Assembly: GCF_000524195.1 (NCBI RefSeq)
Contig: NW_020170603.1
Span: 35,847-66,100 of the forward strand
Origin: Echinococcus granulosus
Taxonomy: Eukaryota; Platyhelminthes; Cestoda; Cyclophyllidea; Taeniidae
Direction: 5' to 3'
DNA: 30,254 nucleotides
Below are positions 1 through 8,667 of this stretch, in pieces (within the stretch, counting starts at the first letter, position 1; every line of letters begins with the position of its first letter). Below the pieces are notes generated by a model. That model was not told the DNA's origin. It did not search any database and saw only the letters and a program-made list of their open reading frames with translations. The position numbers were made by a program, and so were the translations under genes.

Positions 1-81
1 TACACATCCCATCTACAAAATATATGCATTTTTTTCATAAAACCTTAGACGTAAACGGAGGCAGTAATACGCCTTAATTAA

Positions 82-204
82 AGTTATCCTTTACTACAAA
101 CGCAGCTTTTTGGTTACAATGCTGGTATAATGATGTGGTACAATCCAGCTACTGATGCAGATAAAGTAGGACGCAATTTGAAATTCGGCGTTTCTACAAG
201 CTAA
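82..204 (+). pseudogene. possible C-terminal fragment of a LARGE-like glycosyltransferase
   Basis: An open stretch of 40 codons follows a TAA at 79-81 and ends at TAA 202-204. It reads SYPLLQTQLFGYNAGIMMWY and then NPATDADKVGRNLKFGVSTS. The pattern N-A-x-hydrophobic-x, then D-x-x-K-x-x-x-N-x-x-(aromatic), resembles the last conserved block of the GT49 half of LARGE, where an Asn-Ala precedes a hydrophobic segment and then D-x-x-K-F-R-x-N. This is a short match made by eye, so the call is tentative. No start codon context or splice acceptor decides the 5' end. If right, it is the tail of a LARGE copy lying mostly left of the window, in line with the other LARGE-like pieces on the same strand further right. 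The frame reopens after the stop (205-405) without recognisable content. Confidence 0.3.
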
Positions 205-886
205 GAAGTTGTGCGCTTGGTTACCAACTGCTGTTTACTTTCTTACTTTATTTCCTGTATTTTTACGTTAAAGCTAACACTTCGTCCAAAGTATTCTAAT
301 GGCACCACGAGTTTCGAGAGCATGAAGCCTATTGAAAGAATGCGTTGGGCTTTGCGAATGCGATTATTCTTTAACCAACCACTGTGCTGGCTGACAAGGC
401 AGTAATTTGGTTTGTTTATTGGCATTCTACAGACAAAGTAAGAGCTTTAACATTAGAAAGCGAAACTCTCTGCTTCGGATATAAATAAGGGAACATAATA
501 ACTCGTTCCTTTAGAGAAATAATGAGGTTTTCAGAATTATATTGACTGAAGAGATATTCTTTCACATCACGATTGACTCCATTTTATTTAAAGGTGCTCA
601 TAAATGTGAGTATTAAGGAAGATTCTGACATTTTCTGCACTTTGCCGTGCTTGTGAGCATTTGCAAATGTACAAGATAAGTAATTCAAAGGTTTGGCCAT
701 CCACACAGAAATTGGTGCCCGGAAACAATATTCGCGAGCCATAACTGTTGCTCGTTGATAGAAATGATAGATTGAAGACCACCTTCCCGATAAATGGGCC
801 AAAACAAAGCACTTTTATTTTTTAAGGAATTTAGTTACAGTCCATATTTCAAATTCACTACTTGATGTAGGTAAAATATACTATTA
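205..886. other. no recognised gene
   Basis: AT-rich DNA between the window start and the TRIM-like element. Short open frames exist on both strands (64 codons on plus at 211-405, 72-74 codons on minus near 584-812). None shows a family motif, and they overlap each other antisense. The last bases, 883-886 (ATTA), are the left target-site copy of the element that follows. Confidence 0.6.
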
Positions 887-1082
887 TGCAGCGTCCCGAG
901 ACTCCCTGTAGACGAAAGAAGACACAATACTCGGGCAGGATATATATTCAGCGCAGAGACGATATCTGGGCTATTGGCATGGCCCGAAAGGCCAGCCCAC
1001 CCAGCGAGGTACAAGGGGACTAATTCAAAGTACAAAAGTGGCGCCTCACCAATGCCGAGGGATAAACCACTATCGTATTACA
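887..1082 (-). repeat. 3' LTR of the TRIM-like element (in element orientation)
   Basis: The repeat begins TGCAGCGTCCCGAGA and ends ATCGTATTACA on the plus strand, matching 1626-1822 nearly end to end. It is GC-richer than the flanks. It holds a small perfect hairpin (GGCC, CGAAA loop, GGCC at 981-993) that is kept in the other copy. A 2-nt indel and about twenty substitutions separate the two copies. Confidence 0.9.
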
Positions 1083-1085
1083 TGG

Positions 1086-1100
1086 CCTCCCTCCTCTTTT
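1086..1100 (-). other. polypurine tract of the TRIM-like element
   Basis: On the minus strand, 15 consecutive purines (AAAAGAGGAGGGAGG) end three bases (CCA) before the TG of the 3' LTR. This is where plus-strand DNA synthesis is primed in LTR elements, and it supports the minus orientation. Confidence 0.8.
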
Positions 1101-1612
1101 GAATGTCGTCCCCGGCGCTTCCGCAGGTCAACCTTCTGCGTCAGCCATTACAACGTAGTCGGTGCTGTAAGGAAACACCCACGATCCGACCGTGCCAGCC
1201 ACCAAATTAGCGCGCAACTGGGGGGATACTTGACCTCAACGTCACTGATCCCTCTTGGCGGCTTGACTGGATCCGGAGTTTCGTCCTGTTTAGGGATCTG
1301 ATTCAGGACGGGGAATTGCGCCGGCCATCATGTGTATCCATAGATGGATGTAGGGACACTGGCTCAAAAGTAGATTTCGGTAAGGAAGGATGGGATTTAA
1401 TACAGGTTCAGGGGGGACGGTAAGGAAAATCCGTAACGAAGCTTCCAGATGGTTCACGGCTAGTGTCGCTTCTGTTGTTAATAGCTTTTCTACAGAACAC
1501 GGGACTGAGAGAGATGCCGAAGGTGGACGTCAACATCAACCCTTCTATTAGGGATCATCACCATTCTCCCCGCTCCACTAAGGATACATGCCCTTTAAGA
1601 TGGGTTCGCTTC

Positions 1613-1624
1613 CCGCTGCCACCA
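1613..1624 (-). other. primer-binding site, complementary to tRNA-Leu 3' end
   Basis: On the minus strand TGGTGGCAGCGG lies one base after the 5' LTR. Its complement, CCGCTGCCACCA, equals the 3' end plus CCA tail of eukaryotic leucine tRNAs of the AAG/UAG type as I remember them. The following bases (GAAGCGAACCCA) still resemble the T-arm complement with a few changes. This sets the priming tRNA and the element's direction. Confidence 0.82.
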
Positions 1625-1625
1625 G

Positions 1626-1822
1626 TGTAGCGTCCCGAGACCCCCTGAAGGCGAAAGAAGACATAATACTCGGGCAGAATATATGTATTCAGCATAGAGA
1701 AGGTGTCTGGGCTATTGGCATGGCCCGAAAGGCCAACCCACCCAGCGAGGTACAAGAGGGCTAATTCGAAGTCCAAAGTCGCGCCTCACCAATACCGAAG
1801 GGCAAACCACTATCGTATTACA
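1626..1822 (-). repeat. 5' LTR of the TRIM-like element (in element orientation)
   Basis: This 197-bp copy of the terminal repeat starts TGTAGCGTCCCGAGA and ends ATCGTATTACA on plus, then ATTA. It is about 90% identical by eye to 887-1082. It should contain the promoter of the element, but no clear TATA box was identified. Confidence 0.9.
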
Positions 1823-1826
1823 ATTA

Positions 1827-3007
1827 AGTTATTTACTTTGTGTATCATAAAAACATCAGAATCCCTTTTATACACAAAATAAATCATAGACTGCTTCAGT
1901 CAAACAAACCGCACGATTTGTCCATTTGACTAGGAAGCCACAAATGCTAGGCTAAGGCACCAAAGAATTGAATTAGTAATTAAAATACTAAAACAGCAAC
2001 CGTGAAAGCCACTCCTACTTTTCTACTTCTTAGATAAGAATAAATTATGCCACAGAGGTCTAAACTGGAATGGAAGCTGAATATTCATTGGCAAATGGCC
2101 ATTGTTCCTAGAAAAACTAGATTCAAAATAAAACAGTACAATGGGAAGTATAAAGATTGTTTGAGAAAAGACACATCAATAAAAAAGTGCCTAAATTTAG
2201 CAGTAGCAACGAAGTAACTTATTTGTCTAAACAGCTTGAGCCTTTTTCTTAAATTGGTTTGAAAATGGCTACCAAAACAGTTTTTGAATAATTGGCTTTT
2301 TTAATAAAAATCCCAGAAAATATAACTTTCTCCCTTTATTTAGCGATGTAACTGAAGTCACACAATGGAAACGTAGTAGGACCCAATGGAGCCTTGGAAA
2401 AATGTTTAGATCAGCTGAAAAAGCTGTCTACCAGATTCACAACAACGAAATTTTTGATCGTATCCAAGGCGAAAGTTAGGCTACTGAATAATACACCAAG
2501 GCAGGTGTATCAACTGCTCTTGATGCATTTGTTTAGAAACGAAGCTGCCGAAATTTGTGAGCACTTTAGTGAATTCGTTTGTATAGGGACTGGGATGGAA
2601 AGTACCTGTGCTTGCGTGGAATTCAAGTTTGTTCACTTATAAACTTAATATGTATTGTCCACTCTGAAAAATTTCATGCCAGGAAGCTAAAAAGTCGAAC
2701 TACATCAAAGCGTACCAGCAAAAGAAAACTTTCTAACTAGAACCATAAATGTTAAGTTTACGATGAATATTTGTGACTTCCATTAGACTGGACCTTCAAA
2801 TATCTCGAATCACGTTATAAGCTCCATTACTATCATTCAAACATTTCCTGTTATTTCGCTGTGCAATGTTTTCGAGAAGCCTTTTCAAATAACAGTTCAA
2901 AATGAACCGTTGTCGAATTTATCCGAGCAAAAATGCATCATTCGACTTCTGTTTTATTGGAAATACATGAGACAGAAGGGCCTAATCGAATGATTAATAA
3001 AATTTAT
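1827..3007. other. no firm gene; coding-like stretch near 2340-2640
   Basis: The first 500 bases are AT-rich without signals. From about 2343 two plus frames are open. One runs to TAA 2640-2642 (82 codons counted from the TTG at 2394, no family match). The other reads GKMFRSAEKAVYQIHNNEIF followed by DRIQ, then meets a TAG and, after further open sequence, more stops. The second has a protein-like composition, but I do not recognise it. Together they look like an old decayed exon or chance; nothing decides which frame is real. Confidence 0.35.
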
Positions 3008-3350
3008 GGCTAAAAACACGGCCGAGAGATGATATATTGACCCGATCTTGTGGTATAAATATGCTTTAAACGATAGTAATCGCAAAATATGCCTCGAAGT
3101 AAACTTCGACCTGAATTAATTGGTTGTGTGCCAAGTCCTTAATGAACCAGATGTCGCAGTGAGCCAATCATATGTCTCCTTTTACGATTGTCAGTAGAGT
3201 TAACTCAAGGTGTTCCCTTGTTTCACTAATGCATTGCCAATCGTCCTTAAGGTATAAAGACGCAGACCAGAGGATAATGAAATTTGAACATTTGGGTGCT
3301 CAATTCGTGTGAACTCGATACCAAGGAGATTTACGTTATACTTACCAGCT
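3008..3350 (+). pseudogene. LARGE-like segment X (end of GT8 domain), decayed copy
   Basis: This stretch is a diverged copy of 20667-21030. In the frame through 3118-3312 the translation includes KDADQRIMKFEHLGAQFV (from 3256), which lines up residue by residue with KDVDRRMKKDEHLSSRYL in the other copy. The distance from the preceding W codon differs by exactly three codons (32 versus 35). That W codon (TGG at 20819) is TGA here (3160-3162), and another TGA follows at 3310-3312, so this copy cannot be translated. LARGE is a bifunctional Golgi xylosyl-/glucuronyl-transferase that polymerises matriglycan on dystroglycan. The match is to the region after its GT8 domain and was judged by eye. The stretch also holds a 7-bp perfect hairpin at 3094-3109. 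Confidence 0.45.
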
Positions 3351-5293
3351 TGAGACTTGTGGTTTGATTTTGCGAACTCAGGTAATCTCTAGACCAGCCT
3401 AGTAACCTGGAGTGGATGCTTTTAGCTATGTGACCTTTCAAAACCTTATGCTCATCTCAGCTCAAGATCAGCTTGCATGTGCTTGTAACGCCACAAATTC
3501 TTTTTAAACGGCTTTGAAGTTAGTTAAATTGCATACATGTCTTTCCAAAATAGCAAAGATTCATTTTAAGCGTTTAGTCTATCGGAATAGCTGTTACCAA
3601 TTTTCCCCTAGGGTGATAAACTTGACCTCAGAATAAGAATTTCCAAAGCGATAAAAAAGTGTTTTTTTAATTAATTTTAATGATTTTAGCTCCAAAAACC
3701 GCAAGACAACTTGGCTGATGTGCCCGAAATTGTTTGCAACTATCTTGACTGCCCAATGTCTTCACATAAATAGGGGAAAATCAGGCATGCAGGAAGCCAT
3801 CCACATTTTAGTAACGGTCCAACGGCATTTGTATGTTGATTTTGGCCTAAAAATTGGATTAACGAAAGGGGGATTCATATTGATGGCAAAATAAAAAAAA
3901 AGTTGCTCTTGATATCACATATACAATTTTGTAAGTATAAAATGTTCTTCTCAAATATTAGTCAATACCACATTTCAGTGATCGGGTATCTCAGTGCTTA
4001 AACACTATTTTAAGCACCATCCTTAAAAAGTGTATTTACCTGAGTGGGCTCAGTGGGATAAAGGGTAGGACCTAACGTGTTGATGCACCACCTTCAGACA
4101 GTGGTCTTAGTAATGAACTTCATGGGGACGTAGTGCGAAAGCGGAGATGCGTGGGAGCGGACTTTGGTTGACCTTTCCTGCTAAAAGAGACCTTGACCTG
4201 CATAAAGAGACTCTTCAAAAGATGATCTGAAACCAAATTGCCTTTGTATCCACAACCATGTTGCGGATGGCTGAGTAATCTCCTCCTTACACATTTCATC
4301 CATTTACCATAACAACTCGATAATAAAAAGATAAAAGCACCCGCCTGATTTTTGACACTCGATTCTAGTCAAAATTGCCAAGATAAATGCTTTAATCTAT
4401 CTTCTTATCTAAAATGACAAAGTGGCCGCTTTCACACATTCTCCCCTGCAATTCTACAGGTAGATTTTAATCAATATGACACATAAGACCGCAGGCTTTA
4501 CAAATTCACTTGGGGCTATTTCCCTGAGCCCGCGAGGTAAGCTCCAAGTTAAATTTATTAAGTCGTAGGTTTACCATTATTTACCATTCAAAAATAGTAG
4601 GCTGTCACGGTACATCTGCCGCAGGGTTATAAGTTTAGGCACTTCGTAATTATGTATAAAATACACAGCAATAAAATTCAGTCAAATATGCTTTGCTGTA
4701 AATATTTATTATAAAAAAGCTTAAAATTCGTATCAAGATGTGCTCGGGAACCTAGATCCTTGATTATCAGTGAAATGAGAGGCCTCTAATGAGTTTCACA
4801 AATTTTTAGAGAACATTCCTCACATGCGTAAAATTATACCAGTCCTGTGGTCTTGAGTCTCACTCGCAAATCTCAGCTCATGTGTTGTCTCAGAGTAGAA
4901 TCTTTGCTGCATCTGTCATAGCTTGAGATGAGTACTGTGCACACCAGTTGCAGATTGCGTCATAGACTGCCTGCCATGTCTGTACAACCTTCAGCCTAGC
5001 ATGATGTAGGTTGATCTGCCTCTCAATGTTTGGGGTTTTTGATTTCCCAGATCCTACTATTTGGCAGATATTTTAGAGTCGTTGCTGACTCCGATCAGTC
5101 GAATGGGTAACATACTTCAGATAGTTCTTCATTGACTTTAAACCTTAATAAAGAAGCGCTGAACCAAAGGTAGAAACATTTGCTGAGCTGTAACTGCCCT
5201 TCAACAAGTCTAAATCAAGCGTTTGATAGGTTAGTTCCTAGTGAATATTTGCCAATTACGATCGTTCACCTGAATTCATGCAACTGATTCCAA
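3351..5293. other. intron-like or intergenic, no recognised gene
   Basis: No frame carries a family motif. Around 4040-4200 the base composition is less AT-rich, with GGG-containing runs, but there are no terminal repeats or tRNA-like boxes that I can defend as a SINE. If segments X and A belong to one old gene copy, this ~1.9 kb is its intron; the matching interval on the right (21031-22773) is ~1.7 kb. Confidence 0.5.
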
Positions 5294-5496
5294 ATGACCC
5301 TATATTTAGTGGTTCCATCTCACACAGCACACCAGGCACGCCCTACTCGTGTGCATTTAAGTAACGATCCTTCCACGTCGTCATGTGAGACGGTTTCTAT
5401 TAGCTATCAACTCCGACGAATGAGAGAAGCAGAAACCTAAGCAATGTGGTGAAACAGCGATTATACTGCATCCTCTTCAACCACCACACCTATGAG
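5294..5496 (+). pseudogene. LARGE-like segment A (start of GT49 domain), decayed copy
   Basis: One of three related segments (others 20228-20420 and 22774-22905). The shared core is a 20-base run of CATGTGAGACGGTTT type at 5380-5400. In the common frame it reads STSSCETVSISYQLRRMREA and then a stop. Segments A and B also share CATCCTCTTCAACC further on (from 5469). The pattern E-T-V-x-I-x-Y-x-L-x-x-M-R resembles the opening beta strand of the second (GT49) domain of LARGE, where a D-V-T-L-V-x-Q-L block starts the fold. It lies 2 kb downstream of segment X on the same strand, the order expected for LARGE. In-frame stops make it non-functional. The homology among copies is clear from the bases; the LARGE label is tentative. 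Confidence 0.35.
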
Positions 5497-8452
5497 ACCA
5501 CCCATATTCTAAATCACTTAGTATGACCAAATTCTAGGCCAAAATATACAAGAAAACCACACACAGTGTCTTCGGAAGGCCACTTCTATCGTTTTCATTA
5601 ATGTAAGAATCGAGATTTGTGTTCCATATTGTTGCGGTTGGACAAGAAATGAGTGTATTTATGAAGCTAGATTGACAAAGCATGTTTGGAAGTAAAGTGG
5701 TTAATAATTCAAAGTGCCTAAATCCGGCTCATACAGCAAAACACTTTGTTTGTTTTGCAGTCCACAACAGGTAGCCCTGTTCCTTAAAATCGAGCGAATT
5801 CGTTTGCATAAATAGTTCTTTTGCACTAAACTGTGTTCAGTTAGAGTTAATGTAGTTGTACACTTTCCCTGATGTTTAGCAATATGACTAATGCTATAGG
5901 GGAAAAGGCAAAATTTCAAGAAATGCAAAATTCATTTATCACTTACCATAATCCAACTGATACGTTGAATGATCAATCCTGATTGGCAGTGCCTTTTATT
6001 CTGAAGTGTTGAGTCGGCACATACCAGTTACTTTAATGGTGGTTTTGATTATGAAATGTAGAGATGTCATAATGCGATGCAAGTCATTAATTTCCCTTGT
6101 CGATGCGCTAGCAATGTAACAATCATCTCTTCTGAGTTAGTCAAACGTGAACGGCTATTCTGGTGCTCAGAATATGTAAGCTTTTCAAGGCTATTAATGA
6201 TTATGTTGCCCTCACCTTTTCCAAATGAAGACTAGTTTCTTTAATGATTTCATGACAGATCATGTGCCACTTTCAACCACGGATGGGAGGTTCCACGTAC
6301 TCTATTTGGACTGAGATCTAATATGACCGGATACAGCCCCTAAAGTGTGGGTAGCTTTAAGTCGACTGCAGACACTAACAACTCCGCCTCGCTTAGTAGA
6401 CTCTGCATACATTTCCGTGTACTCTTTCGCCTTTGAATTTCTAAAATTATACCCAAATAGGTCATCAGTCAGGTAGGCACTAAAATACCGTTGCACATTT
6501 TTCATGCGCTAGTTCAGAAATCTCGACTTTAAATATTGTTATTCCCTAATAGCAACTTGATTCTTGCTCGAGTAGACATTTAAGCATCTAGGCTTACGGA
6601 TTGTAGCGGTTTACACTTAATCGTGTCAACATCATTTAGTCCATACGTACTCCAATAGTAAAATTTCTTTCATGCTGATATGGCTTCCCGCAGTCGCATT
6701 TGGCCTCTAATGGCCTCAAGCACCCCAATTAGTTGTTCAAAGTGGGGACATCCAGCACGCTATTGTACTCTTACTACAGCTATCCCACGACTGTTGGGTA
6801 TGTGCAGACCAACAGCTGCAAATAAACTGACCTCGCACTGGACTGAAAAAGTTTGTAGGATCTAACTTCCATTTAATTGTTGAAATTAAATGAGAATCAA
6901 ATGTCAGCCATCATTTTCCTCCCACTCTAGTCAGTATCATCCAAATGGGCAATAACTGCTCCCCAAAATCTAAATCTCTTCCGTTTTTGGTGGAATGATT
7001 GTGTAAATCCAGTTGCAGCATAGAATCGGAAGAGCACCACCTAACCAAAGCACATTAATAAGGCGTTTTAGTGTGAAAGTTTAGAATGGTGTGTGATTTG
7101 TTGCCTTTATAGCAATAAATTACCACCAATAACACACAGGTAACTATTGTTCAGTAATGCAACAGAGCCTATTGCTTTACATAATAACTTATGGATTAAC
7201 AACCATTAGCGTACTTTATAGTACAATTGTCACTTCTCTTTGGTATGGGAGAATAACTAGCTTCAAAGTATTTTGCGTATGGCGAAATGTTTTGAATGCA
7301 ATAAATGTAGGTCACACTGCCAGCAATTGGATGAACATTCTGATTACTAGATTAGGCACCCTAACGGCTGTAGCTAAAGCAATTGGTGAATAATGCCACC
7401 GTGGCCCTCCAAGTCTTCCTCAGCATCGTAACAAGCCATAGCAGCATGAAGGACACGCAGTACCAACCCACCGAAGGATTGAAAAGCAGCTGGTATCACT
7501 CAAAAGCCATACCGTAGGGCTGATCTGCAACTTATACCAACTCAAGGGTCAGCAATATTAAACAGAAGAGCACATGACTCAAATTTCTGTGTTTTAATAC
7601 CGTGTTCCAAATCTATGGCGGGCATAAACTGTCCAAGATCTGGCTATTTGCGGAGTCGTGCCACTTTCCATTCTTTTGGTAGATACATTTACAAATAAGT
7701 GGAACAAGCGACGGATCCACTTGAGGAGACTTTAAAGAAATAGATGCAAGGAAATCTATCAAATGATTTTTACATTCTCCTAAAGTGGAACATTTAATTC
7801 TCCTCTCCACATCAACGGCCCACACCTTATTGTCGTAATTCGGCTTTCAACGATGTTCACTATATTGGTTAATAATTTTGCTAATTTGTTGCATCTGCTT
7901 CTGGCCTTTGTATAGATATTTTTTACTTTGGGAACTCATCCGAGTTGTTCGATGTCACCTCATAGACTTGTACGCCCGCGATCTGAAAAGCAGGGCAAAA
8001 CTTACTGGAGAGAAATAGCTGGTCAAATGAAGGAAACTGCATGGAATGCAACCGCCCATTGGAGAAAATTCGCGGTAAAATTCACATTAGAATCTCCGAG
8101 AAAATCGCAGCTCAAAGTTTCGTTTGTAGGTAATGTAGATTGTAGAAACACAATGACTACAGTGGCATTGCAGATGTCAATCTGAAAGGGAATACGTGAA
8201 GCGGCGACTTAGATAGGATAATTGCTAAGTTGGGGAAGGGAAAATAGAACCTGTTTTATCGCTTTGCTTCCACAATGCTCCAGCTTACAAAATTGGTTCT
8301 TTTGTACATGAGATTGAATGTATTGGAGCATGTGGAAAGTTTTTTACCTGCATTTTATTCTGCAATCACCAGGTCAGTTAGAGGGCTATGGATGTTATTA
8401 AAATAGATTTGTTGCTAAAGTGCTTTTGCGGTGTAGGAAGGCATCTTACACT
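5497..8452. other. no recognised gene; one hairpin and several unassigned frames
   Basis: Open frames of 60-85 codons occur (minus 5701-5928, minus 6302-6505, plus 6680-6865, plus 7157-7393, plus 7928-8185). None shows a motif I can name. The 7157-7393 product is hydrophobic at its start (LLLYIITYGLTTISVLY), and within it another frame has a Cys cluster (CFECNKCRSHC) that does not fit a standard zinc knuckle. I see no promoter, repeat array or RNA gene here. Confidence 0.5.
6870..6892. repeat. perfect 9-bp inverted repeat
   Basis: CATTTAATT, a 5-base loop (GTTGA), then AATTAAATG. It is AT-rich, so chance is a reasonable explanation. Confidence 0.6.
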
Positions 8453-8617
8453 ATGCATTTTGGGAGGAAGTTTGTATTTTCTAAGGAAGGAATTTTATTT
8501 ATGGTCATGCTGCTTTGTTGCATTCAGGAGATCAGATTTTACCATGCTGTGAACGAGGAAAAGGAAGTAAGAAAAATAAAGCTAGACTACTTTTCGAGCC
8601 TTGAAATCACTGCCAAG
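8453..8617 (+). CDS. possible first coding exon with a type II membrane anchor
   Basis: From ATG 8453 there are 55 codons ending exactly at a donor-like junction, CCAAG|GTGCTA (exon end 8617, phase 0), followed in frame by TAG. The product starts with a short basic segment (MHFGRKFVFSKEG), then a hydrophobic run (ILFMVMLLCCI), then a charged stem (EEKEVRKIK). That layout suits the cytosolic tail, signal anchor and stem of a Golgi enzyme. The hydrophobic run is short and followed by Q and E, so the anchor is weak. No catalytic exon was found downstream on this strand within reach. It could be a chance frame. Confidence 0.25.
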
Positions 8618-8643
8618 GTGCTATAGTATTTTCGACTAACAAA

Positions 8644-8667
8644 ACTGCCATGTATGGACATGGCAGT
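8644..8667. repeat. perfect 10-bp hairpin with 4-base loop
   Basis: ACTGCCATGT, loop ATGG, ACATGGCAGT. This is the strongest short palindrome I found. The motif GGACATG recurs just after (8667-8676), so the hairpin sits in a small repeated patch. No run of T follows on either side, so it is not a terminator. Confidence 0.75.

Larger units (their letters stand above)
887..1822 (-). mobile_element. TRIM-like non-autonomous LTR retrotransposon, complete
   Basis: This 936-bp element is bounded by two direct repeats of 196 and 197 bp that each start TG and end CA, and is flanked by ATTA at 883-886 and 1823-1826. Orientation is minus: reading that strand, the first LTR is followed after one base by TGGTGGCAGCGG, the complement of a leucine tRNA 3' end, and a 15-nt polypurine tract lies just before the second LTR. 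The internal part is only about 543 bp and shows no gag, protease, reverse transcriptase or integrase motif. It therefore fits a terminal-repeat retrotransposon in miniature, mobilised in trans. The LTRs differ at roughly twenty positions by eye (about 10%), so the insertion is old. Alternative: a large deletion derivative of a longer LTR element. Open frames read through the LTRs on the minus strand (for example 1558-1776) are probably fortuitous. Confidence 0.88.

Noticed and set aside
1038..1301. 87-codon plus-strand frame in the TRIM-like element
   Set aside because: It runs from the 3' LTR into the polypurine tract and interior on the strand opposite to the element, has no motif, and is explained by the GC-rich composition.
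835..1776. Related minus-strand peptides with LYLAGW(A/V)GLSGHANSPD
   Set aside because: The similarity comes from the two LTR copies, which are non-coding by position. An exapted peptide is possible but unsupported.
1558..1822. Hammerhead-type ribozyme in the LTR (GAAA and hairpin present)
   Set aside because: The CUGAUGA core is absent on both strands, so the GAAA is just a hairpin loop.
4030..4200. Possible tRNA-derived SINE in a less AT-rich patch
   Set aside because: No convincing A and B box pair with correct spacing, no tail and no second copy in the window.
7157..7393. Zinc-knuckle (gag-like) motif near CFECNKCRSHC
   Set aside because: Spacing does not fit C-x2-C-x4-H-x4-C, the frame is interrupted, and no gag context surrounds it.
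7928..8185. Possible LARGE GT49 block because of a K-V-S-F-V-G string
   Set aside because: Spacing from the preceding W-R to F-V-G and the flanking residues do not match the family.
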